Positions 44,622 to 58,135 of a stretch of DNA of 64,000 nt are shown piece by piece. The DNA lies in contig NW_004457723.1 of the NCBI RefSeq assembly GCF_000203815.1, positions 310,001 through 374,000 of the forward strand, written 5' to 3'. A model generated the notes under the pieces. The model worked only from the letters and a program-made list of their open reading frames with translations. It had not been told where the DNA came from and did no database searches. This stretch comes from Cavenderia fasciculata (Eukaryota; Evosea; Eumycetozoa; Acytosteliales; Cavenderiaceae). Position numbers and translations under genes: made by a program. Position 1 is the first letter of the stretch; each line of letters begins with the position of its first letter.

Positions 44622-46575
44622 TTAATTCTTTTTTTGTTTCTTTTTAGTTTTCTTTTCTTCTTCAGATGAGGATTCCGAGGATGATTCAGCAGCATCATCA
44701 TCATCTGATGATTCTTCATCTTCATCTGGTTCATAATCATCATCATCAGAGTCATCTTCATCAACAAGCATACGCATAGGTGCTGCTTGTTCTTGTTTGG
44801 CAACCTTGATTCCTTTTGATTGAATAAAGTTGTGTAAATTTTCATATTCCTCCCTAAAAAATAATTAATAAGTTAGTTTCTTTTTCATTTCTCCTATTCT
44901 CCTATTTCTTTATATTTTTTTCCATCATACTTTAAGATATTTGTAAATTGAATATTTGTTTGATTTTTAAGAGTGATACCAAGATCAAAGTTACGACTAC
45001 TTGGAGCATTTCTACCAGTGACCGAAGTTGGAGCACGAGAGAATTCAATAAAGTCAATATCGGTAAACTTGATATAGGTTGGTGGTTTGTAGATGAAAAA
45101 GAATGATCTTTCCAATGGATATAAATCACCTTCATTTGCCTTGAGTGAACATTTAATACTGTTGAATTGATTGGCAGATTGGAAGTTTCCAGGCACAATA
45201 ATGTTCTTTCCTGTCAAAGATGTCAAGATTCTACGAACAATTACATAAAATGTACCATCCATAGTTGGTGATAATTTATCTTTATATTTTTCTTGTGCTT
45301 CACTATAAAAATGAAATAGATTGTTAGTTTGTAAATTAATATTTATCATTTTTTTCTTCAAATTTACTCTGTTAAATTTAATTCAACTGATGCTTCTTGA
45401 TTCTTTGGTAATTGAATAACCAAATGATCATATTTAGTTTTACCTTGTCTAACAGGTGGATCTAAACTTATCTATAAATTAAAAAGATATTAATATCCAT
45501 TTCTATATATATCTTTTTTTTGTTCTATTCTTTTTTACATACAACAAAATACATATTAGCTTGATCTTGTTTTGGTAATTGGAATAATTTTGAAATGGTA
45601 TTATAGATGACTTTGTAATCATGAGTTTTACCATGAAGACGAAGAAAGGTTGGGTACATTTCAACATCACATCTACCTCTTGGTGTGACGAGTTGAATAT
45701 TTTCGAGAACAGCAATTCTCTTTCCAACTTGAGAAATGTCTGATTTTCTGAGGAGGGCATCTTGAAAGTCCTTGACTGGATCCTCAGTGTTGTCTTCATC
45801 CTCTTTGAGAGATTTTGAGAATGGATTATAAAGTCTAACCTCTACCAATGATTCATCCTCTTCGTCCAATGTAGAGTCGTGATGAAACTCCATAGTCAAT
45901 TCATTTTTGTTGCTGAGGTTAATGATCGATTGTGAAATCTCTGAAATGGGGAATTCAAAGAGTGTCTTTTGATTGGATCCTGTAAATGATACAATACTAC
46001 CATTCACTTTGACCATTGAAAAGTTTACTCCTCTTGTTGATAATTCAATATTATCCAATTCAATATCATAGTTTTCTTTAAAGAATTGTTTTAATGTTTC
46101 ATTGTCCTAAAAAATAGTAAATAGTCAGAGATTAGATTATAAATGAATCTATCTATTGTTCATATGTTCTTCTTTTTGTTTGTGTTTTACATACAGGTTC
46201 TCTAAAACCATCAAACTTTACAGAAGCACCTCCTTTCATCTTAAGATTCAATTGATATATCTTTGGTGTCATTCTTGTCCAACCAGCTGCTTCAATTTCG
46301 CTACTTTGTATAGTTTCACTTCTACCTGCTTCAGACTTCCATGCTAAACCTACATTATTCATCTTTAATACTCCTCTCGTCTAAATAGTAATAATAATAA
46401 AAAGAAGAAGAAGAAAGTGAGAATAGAGGGAAGAGATAGAGTTATTAGTACTCATATATATAAGCTCTCAACAGATTGCTTTAATCTTTTTCTAACATAC
46501 ACCTCCTATTCTACCACCCAATGATATATTGTTAAAGGAGAATGCTCCTGTTGAACCATTATTTGCTGTAGACAT
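44622..46575 (-). CDS. ssrp1: FACT complex subunit SSRP1/Pob3
   Basis: Reverse-strand exons 46575-46501, 46380-46195, 46106-45543, 45471-45368, 45302-44931 and 44853-44622, in phase, about 510 residues. The N-terminal PH-like domain opens FNNISLGGRIGG and continues GWTRMTPKIYQLNLKMKGG. Next is the structure-specific recognition domain (GRCDVEMYPTFLRLHGKTHD, ISLDPPVRQGKTKYDH), then the Rtt106-like PH module (YPLERSFFFIYKPPTYIKF, FDLGITLKNQTNIQF). It ends in a Ser/Asp/Glu tail with a short Lys-rich end and no HMG box, so the protein is of the yeast Pob3 type. With Spt16 it forms FACT, which moves H2A-H2B during transcription and replication. The tail (DEDDSDDDDYEPDEDEE) is typical histone-binding sequence. 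Confidence 0.93.
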
Positions 46576-46786
46576 TCTTTCTATCTCTCTCTCTTTCTTT
46601 TATTAGTAAAATGTCTACTTGTTGAAATCAAATTAATGATAGTCAATAACAAACGTTGCTCCTCCTCGTTGCAAAAATTGAAGTTCTTGAAAAAAAAAAA
46701 AAAAAAGAGAGGGAAAAACCAAGAATTCAAAAAAAATATCAAAGAAGTACAGTACTACTTTACTTTCTTTTATATATATATTATTA

Positions 46787-49718
46787 TTACATTTTATTGG
46801 AACCATTCCAGAAACCAAAGAAATTTGAAATAAAAGATTTTGGTGATACTTGGGGTTTAGAATTTTGATCATTATTGTTTGATGAGCCACCTTGAAATAA
46901 ATTCAAACTTTTTAAATAATATCTTAATTCTGGTGTAACATTTTTATCTAGTTTTTGAGGTACTGTTTTTAACAAAGCTGATGAGACAAGAGAATCCATA
47001 ATACTTTGAGCTACTTCTCGATTGGTTGTATTATATAATGGTAAATATTCTGGTACTTGATCATTTAAATTATTATTATTAAATTCCCAATTCCAACAAG
47101 TAGTGGAGTCACCATCATCATCACTATCATTTGTATCTTCTTCTTTTTGTTGTTCATTTTTTGTTTCTTCTTCTTCTTCTTCTTCTTTTACCTTTACATT
47201 TTGTCTAATTACACAAGTATGATATTTTTTACATAAATATTGTAATGTTGATAAATTACAACCATTAAATATAGATACATTTGCAAGTGACCAAATAAAT
47301 GCTTGTTTGGTCTCTCTAAACTCTATATAATAATCCAATAAATTTAAATGATTATATAAAATAATATTATTTTGTATATGAAATGATGTTTGACCATATA
47401 CTTCATAATTGGTACTAAAAAAAAAAGTAAAAAGTATAAGTAAATATTAATATTAATATTTGTTTTTTTGATTTGTATTTTTTGTACACTTACCATAAAT
47501 ATTTAAATAAATCAAATCTACCATGTTTAGTAGCTAAACCCCATACCAAAGGTAATTGATGTAATTTTGGATCTGAGTGATTGTTTTTTACACATTTGTA
47601 TAGATCCACATTACCAGTTTCGCCAGCCAACTTGTACCCTAATTCAGTCTTGAACTGGAGTTTTACTATTGAGGTGGTGTTATCATCTTCATTGTAATGA
47701 TAAATCTCGTCTCTATTAATTACATGTTTAATCAGTCGAACAGATCCACTTTTGACAACATGATCCAAAAAACTTTCAATGTAATAGTTGTTTAAATAAA
47801 ACTCTGCATATTTCCTAAAGAATACATCTTGAGCTGAAAGGTATGGGATTGTTTGTTGTTGATGAGTATCGCTATACAATACATTTAAAAGAGTTGGTCC
47901 AACACCACGTCTAACAGTTCCCAATTTATATTGGCTACGTATAGTTGTCCAATCGGTAATCATTTTCTTTATCTTTACCAATGTTTGGTAATAAGTATCT
48001 AAAAGGTTGGTATCACCAATTTGACAAAACAACATTATAATTCTTATCGGGTCGAATAATAAGAATGTATTTCTTTTAGACATGATTGGATATTTTTCAA
48101 AATGAAACTCTTCCTCTTTTGATGAGAATTGGGTAGTTGGATTGATATAAGGTGATAGCATTAAAAGTTGGTATAATGCATAATCAGTCAGATGACAATC
48201 AAATATTTTATAGAAATGTTTGGAGTCGTTGCGTGAATCCAAGTATTTAACAACTGAATCACTCATCCTTGTCGATTTATATGTTATATTGTCGGCCATC
48301 TGTGGTGACACTGTTAATATGAAATGCATCATACCAATCTTTTCACGTTCCACCAATACTCTCCAATCAACATATTCAATCATCCATTTCAAATTTGTAA
48401 ATTCATGTAAATCCAATCTACTCGATTTCAAATATTCTAAATGTTCCAATTCTCCATATCTACATATCATTCCTAATAATTCCCCTTTTTTCTCTAGAAC
48501 CAATAAAATAAATATAAATATAAATATTAATATATTAATTCTTTTTTCTTTTTTAGAAATATTAATTAATTTACCAATAGTTGAATTTAAAGATAATAAT
48601 TGTTTAAATGTTAAAAAATAAATAAAAGAATTTAAACCAGATTCAATTGATTCTTTTAATAGACTACGTTCGATGAGTTGGATGGGAGTACCACCTGACA
48701 TGACGATAATATTTTGAATGGAGTGCATTTTGATTTGTTCGGTCGAAAGGATGAGTCCTTTAAGAGCGGCAGCTTCAGTGACGGTTTGGGTAATGGCTGA
48801 CAGATCAAAACTACCCAAACAAGAAGCATATCCTTGCATTTTGGTCAATACGTGTAGTTGTCGGTCATAGGTCGACTTGTGACGGTAGATGAGAAAATAA
48901 GATTGGAGTATTTGGTCTTGTAAATTGGGTGCTATTGGTATATTACGTATAAAGTCAATGTCACCATTCACCATACACCTTCCAGTTACTTTGACACTAC
49001 CACCTACACCAGCTCCACCAGCTCCAAACAATCGACAATATTCATCGTACACTAAATGACTATCATGGTTGATAGCACAATCTAAAATATATTCATCATG
49101 TTGAATGGTAGAGGTTGTGGTAGTTGCCAACAATTGAAGAATATCTATACGACCATGACCAATAGCAGCTTCAAGTACACCAGTTCTTGGTAATTGAGTT
49201 GGTACAGTTTGTTCAAAAAGTGTTTTGAATATGTGTATTGATTCTTCTTTTCCTTCTTCTTTTCCTCCTCTATTTCCACCTTCAACAGCCCATAATAATA
49301 GATCCTCGTATGCAAATACCGATTGATAGTGTTGATAAAGTAAATCAAATATAGAGTTATCAGTACACTTTTTAATGAATACTGATAGACCTCTATTATC
49401 TATAAATAATTGTCTTTTACTCTTGATACGATCTTTGATGAGTCCCCAATGACCATGATAAACAATCATCTCCAAAGCATAATAGTCCCAATAGTTTTCT
49501 CTGATACCCAATTCAAATTGCAATATTGGACTACTATTACCTGTAAACTTCTTCCTTGTACCCTCACAATCATATTGTGTCATAGAGTCCGTAATCTTTC
49601 TAGATCTCTTGCATTTTGATAGAATTAATTTAAATAACCATTTGTTCTTTATAACCAATTCTATTAATCTTTGATCTTTTATATCAATACTATTATTATT
49701 ATTATTATTACTATTCAT
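46787..49718 (-). CDS. Ankyrin-like repeat protein of a dictyostelid family
   Basis: Reverse-strand exons 49718-48575, 48493-47494 and 47414-46787, about 923 residues. Family marks: an Asn run at the N-terminus, LIELVIKNKWLFKLIL, repeats such as GVLEAAIGHGRIDILQLL, MICRYGELEHLEYLKSSRLD and VWGLATKHGRFDLFKYLW, and helical pairs ending in a Glu-rich spacer and CWNWEFNNNNLND. The first intron (48494-48574, 81 nt) is a multiple of three with no stop; removing it joins NSTI to EKKGELLGMIC and gives a better repeat, so I treat it as an intron. Larger than its relative at 36591-37619. Probably a binding scaffold; partner unknown. Confidence 0.8.
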
Positions 49719-49907
49719 TATATTACATATATATAAATAATTGTAAAGTATGTTGTGAATAAGTACATGATTGTTTCAAAAAAAAAAAAAAGTAAAGTGT
49801 CACTCGCCACGCTTGTTCAAAATAATATTATATTATATTATATTGTTATTTTGATATCCCTTTGGGGAGGGAGGGACAGATAGATCGGTGGATTTATTTA
49901 TTATTAT

Positions 49908-52900
49908 TTAATCATCACCTTTGGTATTGTTGTCATTAGGATTACTACTACCACGATTATCAATGATTCTATTATTGAAAAAGTATTGATCGATAAAGTC
50001 ATAGGTGTATTGGGTGATGGGTTGTGGCTTTTGGTTGACAATGACAAAGTTGTTGATGAGTGTGGTGACTTGATCGTCTTGAATCTCAGAGTTGCAGTGG
50101 ATGATGAGTTTGGCAAAATGTTCGTCGATGACTTGGGGTAGTTGAAGGAGCTTGATGAGTGATATGAGGTTGGCGTCGTATCGAGAGGGTGGGACGGTCG
50201 AGACGACAGAGTAGAAAGTGTTGAGATTCCAGTGACTCTTGATACACTCTAACAGGTGGTTTCGGATGAATAGACCGATGGGATGACCACACTCTCCCAA
50301 CTCTTTGAGTAGTGCTAGGTAGAAGAGTTCCTTGTTCTTGGTGATCCCCGGTAGTTTGGATTCCCACCAATCCATATTACCAATTGGACGAGCTTCAGCA
50401 CGTGTAAGACCATGTGTACAAATCTTTATACCCATATAATAGTAAAATAGTATGTTGTCGTTATCATTGTGATCTTGTTGATGTTGATGATGCTTGCCTG
50501 TCAATGATGCCGACACACTTTCTAAATTCTTTGTCCAGAGTTTAGATGCTTGTTTTAAATCACCCTTTTGTAAATGGTATCTAATAAGACTACATTCTAA
50601 AAGGATGGTTGGGTGTTTAATCTTTGTGACAAATTCGATCAACTCGGTGACTGTTGATAATGGGAAGTTTTCAACTTGAACATCTCTATCAAACAAAAGT
50701 TTAGAGAATTCTTGAACGGTTGATAAAAGCATGGTAAAGTTGTGGTCGAGCATGAGACGGAGTAGACGTAGCGTTAGATCCAACTCTCCCAATTTAATGA
50801 GTCCTTGAATAGTGCAGTTAAAGATGGGAACGGTAGAGACAAACACTTCTGGTTTAGTTGTCTCTAAAAAGCGTAGTGTCTCTTCCAACGACAGTATCAA
50901 TTGATTTTGTAGTGTACGTGGGTTAAAGACAACTAATTTCCAGTCGTCTGGCAACCCCTTTAATACATGTAACGTCTGTGACTCTGACACACCAATCTTG
51001 CACATTGCATCGAGTAACAATGTATGTGCTGGCATTGTAACAGGACACCTAGACAGGTATTTTTCAATAACATTCTCTATTCTTTCAAAGTCACTCGACT
51101 GTGTAGCTTGTTGTAATTCAACGTCCAATTCACCAAACGGAGGTCGTTCCATTCTACTTTTCGTCTTTTGACCAACAACAGGCTTCTTTTCAGTGTTGGT
51201 GGTGGTGGTTGGTGTTATTGCCATCATATCATCCTCTCCAATGTACGTATCAATATCTTGAATATCTTGTACAATACTTTGATGAGAGTTCCATTCTCTC
51301 AGCGCACTCGCTTCGTATGCTTTGGGGATACCAAAATCTCCTCTTAACTTGTTCCAATGTTGAATGAGATTGGTTTGTTTGTTGGTCAAATGATAGTGCA
51401 TAAAACCAAATACAATATTCGAGTTGGGTGCACATCCAGCTTTTAAACGCTTGATATAATATTCCAATGCAAGGTGATACATATCCATCTGTAGACAATA
51501 CCTAATCACAACACTCGATATAAACGAGTATTGATGTAAATCATTTAATCCAACTCCCATTAACAATGATTCAAACTTGGTTGATATTATTGAATTTACA
51601 TTATTTTGATTATTATTTTGATTATTATTATTTGTATTTGTTGAGTTTGCAGCTGCTAAAGCACGATTATAAAATATAATCTTTGCAAAATGTTTCTTTC
51701 TTTTGTCTTGGTCAACCAATGTATTGATTAGTCGCTCGATGGTTGGGTGTTGTTCGTTTTGGTGTTTGGGACTGCCGTAATAGAGTTCGAGTAAACTTTG
51801 CATTGCTGGAAAGTATAGTATTGGACTGTCTACTAAATTGGCGTCTGCCCATTCGAGAGCTTGTCCAACATCCTTGTTGATGATTGCGTATCTCAGGAAC
51901 CGCTGTCTTGCAACCGGTCCATGCTCTGGTTCTTGACAGAGATGCTCCTTGTATATCTTTGTAGCATCGTCCATCTTGCCGGCATGTAAATACGCCAATA
52001 CTATTCTTGCCCACATATGTGGACTGGGTCGATTAGGGTGGGTCGTACCACGACCACTACCCATAGCATCGACAATTAACTCAACTACATAAGTTAACTC
52101 GACATGTTGTTGATGTAGTGTACCGAGATAGAGTGCAAAATAATTATCCTCTAAAAACAATTGACAATGTTTGATACTGTCTATGAGGAATGTTGCCGAG
52201 TCAATAGATCTACCTTGTCGTACCAAGTATGTCAGATACGTATACAACGGTAGAGATTGATAGTTTTCACCTTGTTTACTAATCTCTGTAAACATTGACA
52301 CTACTTTTTGTTCATTATCCAATTTCAAATAGACACTTGTCAATTGTTGTATACCACCACCTCCACCATCGCGACCCATGCCAGTCAACGTCTCTACAAA
52401 TGTAATATATTTAGCAATTTGTTCTCTCTTTCCATAATCCACCATGTAGACACTGATCGATTCAACCAATGCAGCTCTTGTTTTCGTATCCTTTTCAGCT
52501 TTGATAAATGCAGTCAATCGGTCAAATTGATCAGACTTTACATAGTATCGTAACAATGCATAGAATATAGAATGTGGTAAATCTTTGCTGAGTTTCATAT
52601 CAATAAACGAAATCAATGTCTTCATTTTACGATTTGTTCTACCAAAATCATCAACCGAATCAATGTATTGTGTTATCCTAATAAAGTAAAGTATAAGTAT
52701 TTGTGTTATTCCATCTCACTACCACTACTACTATAATATAATATAATATAATATACTTACAAATTAATTGCAGATGTTCGATTTGATATGAAATGGTTAT
52801 CTAGATTTTCAATAACAGAGCCTATTTCATCTGTATTATGTGAAGAAAGAGTACTAGGTTTTCTTTGTTGTTGTTGTTGTGATGATGGTTGTTGTAATGA

Positions 52901-53290
52901 TGGTTGTTGTTTTTGTTCGACAACTATTGGTTTATATGTTGATGTTGATGTTGATGATGGTGATGGTGATGATGAAGATGAAGAAGATTTTGAATGCGTA
53001 GAGTTATTATTATTATTATTTGATTGATATGATTTGTGTTGATGATGATGATAGGTTGACTCTCTATTCTTTCTATATTGAGGTGGAGATGAAAACCCTT
53101 CTAAACCAGTACTTGTATTATTACTTGTATCATTGTTGTTGCTATTGTTGTTGCTGTCGTTGCTGCTATTTGTTGAATAATATTGAAAAGTACTACTAGC
53201 AGTACGTGATACGATCGGTGTTGAATATGATATCGATGAATTGATTACTCTCAAGAGACTGATCGTATTCTTTTTTGTAATATTAAACAT
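49908..53290 (-). CDS. Mitochondrial PPR-like helical repeat protein
   Basis: Reverse-strand exons 53290-52761 and 52677-49908, phase 2 junction, about 1,099 residues. The N-terminus (MFNITKKNTISLLRVINSSI, followed by SRTASSTFQYYS) is rich in Arg/Ser without acids, as in mitochondrial presequences; a Ser/Gln/Asn low-complexity stretch follows. The rest is helix-turn-helix repeats of PPR/TPR type, such as HSIFYALLRYYVKSDQFDRL, MWARIVLAYLHAGKMDDATK and IFNCTIQGLIKLGELDLTLR. PPR proteins bind organelle RNA for maturation or translation, so a role in mitochondrial RNA metabolism is inferred. Repeats are too diverged to read an RNA code by eye. Confidence 0.75.
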
Positions 53291-53580
53291 ATTGGTTGCT
53301 GGTGTTGGTGGCTATCTAGCAATCATGCATATAATATGATCTGAGATCCACAGTGATTACTACAACAACTACACAATCAATCAATGAATCAATCAATCAA
53401 TAGGAACAACTATGAATAATTAACACTTTCGTTCGTTTTTTTTCAATTTTAATAACCTAATTTTTTTTTTTTGTATATAATATTAATTTAATTATTAATT
53501 ATTTGTTGTTGTTGTTGTTGTTGTTATTAATAAATATATATATTTGTATTTAAATAGAGAGAGATTTGGTTTAGATTAGA
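53291..53580. other. Spacer between PPR-like gene and phosphoglycerate mutase
   Basis: 290 bp of AT-rich sequence with a GTT run (about 53503-53525) and T-rich tracts. It holds the promoter of the PPR-like gene and the 3' end signals of the mutase gene. No gene seen. Confidence 0.4.
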
Positions 53581-54460
53581 TTAGTTTTGTTTTGCTTTTC
53601 CTTGGTTGGCAACAGCTTGTTGAGCAGCCTTTAAGTGTGACTCGTCGGCGAGGTAACGGTGGCTGATTGGCTTTAGGTTTTCATCCAATTCGTAGACCAA
53701 TGGAATACCGGTTGGAATCTCGACACCAACAATCTCATCATCTGAAACATTGTCTAAAAGTTTGACCAAAGCTCTAATACTATTACCATGTGCTGCAATA
53801 ATAACCTTTTTGTTATTCCTTTAAATAAATAAATAATTAAATAAATAAATAAAAGAAAAGAATGTTAGAGATATATATATGTATATATATATATATATAT
53901 ATGAGGATGAATCATATGATTAATTGATTAGTGTCATACTTGATAGCAGGAGCAACAGTTTCATTCCAGAATGGAAGGAATCTTTCTACAGTGTCTTTGA
54001 GACATTCGGTGAGTGGGAGGAGTGATGGATCGACACCTTTGTAGAGTGGATCGTTGATTGGTGCACGAGGATCATCCTTTTCGAGGGCTGGTGGTGGGGT
54101 GTCGTATGAACGACGCCATACGAGTACTTGAGCATCACCATACTTTTGAGCAGTCTCTGACTTGTTGAGACCTTGGAGTGCACCGTACATACGCTCGTTG
54201 AGTCTCCACGACTTGACAGTCTCGACCTTGCCGACGAGATGCATCTCCTCCAAGATAAAGTCGAGGGTGTTGTTTGCACGCTTCAAGAATGAAGTGTAGG
54301 CAATATCAAAGTTAAACTTGTCAGCAAGCAACTTCTTGCCTGCTTCATGTGCTTCTGTTACACCTTGTTCAGAGAGTTCTACATCTGTCCATCCTGTAAA
54401 CTTATTCTCCTTGTTCCATGTGCTTTCACCGTGTCTAACTAATACTAATGTGTATACCAT
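53581..54460 (-). CDS. gpmA: Phosphoglycerate mutase, 2,3-BPG dependent
   Basis: Reverse-strand exons 54460-53940 and 53818-53581, phase 2 junction, 252 residues, the usual length. RHGESTWN (residues 9-16) holds the phospho-accepting His and [13 protein letters not shown] follows. [16 protein letters not shown] contains the catalytic Glu region, [10 protein letters not shown] the substrate loop, and [12 protein letters not shown] the second catalytic His. It interconverts 3- and 2-phosphoglycerate in cytosolic glycolysis. The C-terminus (NQGKAKQN) is the flexible tail expected of this class. It is divergent from FNIP-kinase copy B, with 175 bp between the starts. Confidence 0.96.
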
Positions 54461-54635
54461 TCTATTTTATTCTATCTTAAGATTGTAAAAAATGTACTTG
54501 TCACTAATAATGATAAGATCATCCTAACTTCTCAAAAAAATGAATTAATTAAATTTTAAAGAACTTCACCAAAGCTATCCAATTGTTCATATTTATCGAA
54601 GATATATTATATTATTTATAAATGTATCAAAGATT

Positions 54636-57600
54636 ATGAGCTCTATAAAAAAAATCAGCAACTATGATAAACTTGGAGTATTACCATCATCATTACAATC
54701 ATTAGAGTTTGGTGATTGGTATAATGAACCTCTACCAGTTGGAGTATTACCATCAACATTACAATCATTGGTGTTTGGTCATTTATTTGATCAACGTCTA
54801 TCAGTTGGAGTATTACCATCATTATTACAATCATTGAAGTTTGGTGACAGATATAATGAACCGCTATCAATTGGAGTATTACCAACAACATTACTATCAT
54901 TGGTGTTTGGTGATAGATATAATCAACCTCTATCAGTTGGAGTATTACCAACATCATTACAATCATTGGAGTTTGGTTATAGATATAATCAACCTCTATC
55001 AATTGGAGTATTACCAACATCATTACAATCATTGGTGTTTGGCGGTGGATATAATCAACCAATACCAGTTGGAGTATTACCAATAACACTAAAATCATTG
55101 ATGTTTGGTAATGACTATAACCAACCAATACCAGTTGGAGTATTACCAACATCATTACAATCATTGGTGTTTGGTATAGTCTATAATCAACCTCTATCAG
55201 ATGGAGTATTACCAACATCATTACAATCATTGGTGTTTAGTTATGAATATAATCAACCTCTATCAGTTGGAGTATTACCAACATCGTTACGATCATTGGT
55301 GTTTCGTAATAGGTATAATCAACCTCTATCAGTTGGAGTATTACCATCATCATTACAATCATTGGTGTTTGGTAATGAATATAATCAACCACTATCAGTT
55401 GGAGTATTACCAACATCATTACAATCATTGACATTTGGTAATGACTATAACCAGCCTCTATTGGTTGGAGTATTACCACCAACTTTACAATCATTGAAGT
55501 TTGGTGATAGATATAACCAACCTCCATCAGTTGGAGTATTACCATCATCATTACAATCATTGGTGTTTGGTCATTTATTTGATCAACCACTATCAGTTGG
55601 AGTATTACCAACATCATTACAATCATTGGTGTTTGGTGATGACTATAATCAGCCACTATCGGTTGGAGTATTACCAACAACACTACAATCATTGGTGTTT
55701 GGTGGTGGATATAATCAACCTCTGTCAGTTGGAGTATTACCATCATCATTACAATCATTGGTGTTTGGTGATGAGGATTTGGCACCCCCCATAAGATTAT
55801 TAGTTGATTTCAAGCAATCAATCGGTGCAAGCAGAAAATTTATTAAATTAAGATCGCAAGGAGTCTTTAAACTTCCAAGTATCCAAGTTAAAATAGTTCT
55901 TTCGACTCCATCAGAACAACATGCTGGTCTCGATATCACGTCGATGTTGAACAACATTGAACACCAATCTACTATTTCCAACTCCAATCCCAACTCAATC
56001 AATTACGACCCTAACTATTTAATTGCATATCCTATCAAGAATACAGAGTTCATTTCTGTCAACAACAACAAATATTTCAAATTGCACAGTTTTCCATACT
56101 CTAAAAACAAAGTAATTTTAGTAATATGTGAATCCTCTGGTGAGTTGGTATGTAAACCAATCACATTTTGTCATTCATCAATTATTGCTAATACATATCT
56201 TTTAGTTTGTTTACAAAGAAATAGACTACTCCCACGATCCAAAGATCAAGGACAAAGTGCAATTTGAAATCACAACGATGCAACTATTCATCGGCGACTC
56301 AATGTTTGTGCAATACAAAGACCACCAAGATGACTCTGATTTAAAAAAAATATATATTTTGACGCATTTCTGTGAAGGTGGCGATTTGGAACAATTATTT
56401 CAATCAATCTATAAATGGTATGTTATTCATAATATATTCAACCTATTAACACTAACAAATATATTATCTATTAGGAATCTCTCTCGAAATCAAGGGACTT
56501 ATTATTTTAAATATAAATATATTCCAGAATCAGAAATATGGATCTATATTCGTCGATTATTCCAAATACTTGAAAAACTATCCAACCACAATCTTGCACA
56601 CCTTGATATCAAACCACTCAATCTATTTATTGGATATGACGGTAAAATAGTCCTTGGTGATTTTGGTTGTTGCCACTTTGTCCTAGATCAAAATCATTCC
56701 AGTCTGATCAAATTGATAAAGCAACTAGTAATAATCAAGAAAATGACCGAACAGAAGAATATGCAAATATGATAACTACAACACTTGCCTCTCGAGGAAC
56801 ATTTGGATATTACTCACCTGTATGTTTACATATATTTATCTTGTTTCTTTGACACTGATTTAAAAATATCGTTATAGGAATCAAAACAAAAAATATACTA
56901 TCCATCAAGTGATGTATACTCAGTTGGCTCCACTCTTTTACATTTACTCTCATGGTAATTATATACTATAAGAGGACTGCAAACTTAAACTAATTATTTC
57001 TATACCAGTCATCCCGATGATATTGAAAATAGAAAAGAATTTATCTCCAATCACAAAAATAACAACTTTGATCCCAATCATATTAAAATATCAACAAATA
57101 GATACTCTGACCATTTGATTAATTTTGTCAAGAAACTATTAATCGCAACACCTCAGAATCGACTTTCATTGGATGATTTAATTGGAGAAACAGTCAATCA
57201 GCACACACAGAGAATCACATCATTTTTAATCGACCGACGACAAATTCTATCAAGCACCACAACATTAATATTGGATGGTGAATTTAACAGTCCTCTCAAA
57301 GGATTACTTCCACCAACACTTTTAAAATTAAAGCTGTTTGGAAAGTTTAATCAACCGATCAAACAAGGTGATATTCCGAATAGTGTTGAAACATTAATAT
57401 TTGGGTCATCATTTAATCGTGAAATCTATTCGTCCCTCAGACAATTAAAAGTATTATATTTTAGCAAATCATTCGATAGACGCTTGCCAGAACTCGACCT
57501 ATTCGGAAGCAGAACTTTTGTCAACATAACCAGCTATTATTCTTCTCCACAAAGAAATGCCAATGTTTATCACTTTAATGTACATGGCGAGATTGCCCAC

Positions 57601-58062
57601 TTATTCAAAAATGGTAAGCCCAAAACCAACATAATCTTGGCAATTAACCAAAAATACTATGGTATTGGAGTCCTCACTAGGTATGTATCCGATTGATTGA
57701 TTTCTCTAATTATGGAAACTAACAAATTGCTTTTATTCAGAGAAAAAAATATCATTAAGTGGCAGAACAATGATATCTCAATATCAATAGATCAAACGAA
57801 TATTGGTGTGGTATCTAATGTTCAAGCATCAATTTATCCACATTTATTTTGCCAAACTGATAAATCAAAATTTGAAGAATTTAACAAACAGTATGGAAGT
57901 AATATCAATGATGTTGACTACCCTCTTGATAATATGGCAGACCTATTTGAATTGGATGAAGACAATCTTCATCAAGTGTTTAAAGATGGTCAATATTTGA
58001 ATATAAGATTCATTCCAATGCCACAAATCGAACAAGAAAAAGAAGTGATCGACGATTCATAA
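54636..58062 (+). CDS. FNIP-repeat protein kinase, copy B (frame break in kinase)
   Basis: Exons 54636-56147, 56206-56417, 56475-56819, 56878-56954, 57009-57680 and 57741-58062, matching copy A one for one (exons 2 and 4 have identical lengths, 212 and 77 nt). The first exon has 16 FNIP repeats, less uniform than in copy A. The kinase part has VYKEI-type beta-3, HFCEGGDL, HLDIKPLN and GDFGCC, then SRGTFGYYSP. Between the DFG site and that motif the frame shifts by one near 56693-56708: exon 3 is 345 nt, one short of the needed phase. Hence the product would stop after MTEQKNMQI unless the base is a sequence error. The C-terminal FNIP-like units (FNSPLKGLLPP, FNQPIKQGDIP) and end domain follow. 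Probably a recent pseudogene or an assembly error. Confidence 0.8.
54699..55754 (+). repeat. 66-bp coding minisatellite, 16 units
   Basis: Sixteen tandem units encode FNIP repeats. Units differ more from each other than in copy A (for example YNEPLPVG, FDQRLSVG, YNQPIPVG), which suggests an older or less homogenised array. Confidence 0.95.
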
Positions 58063-58135
58063 AATTGAAATACTACTAGACTATTTATTTAATTTTTTGA
58101 AAGCCATCCATGTATTAATAAATAAACGAATTATT

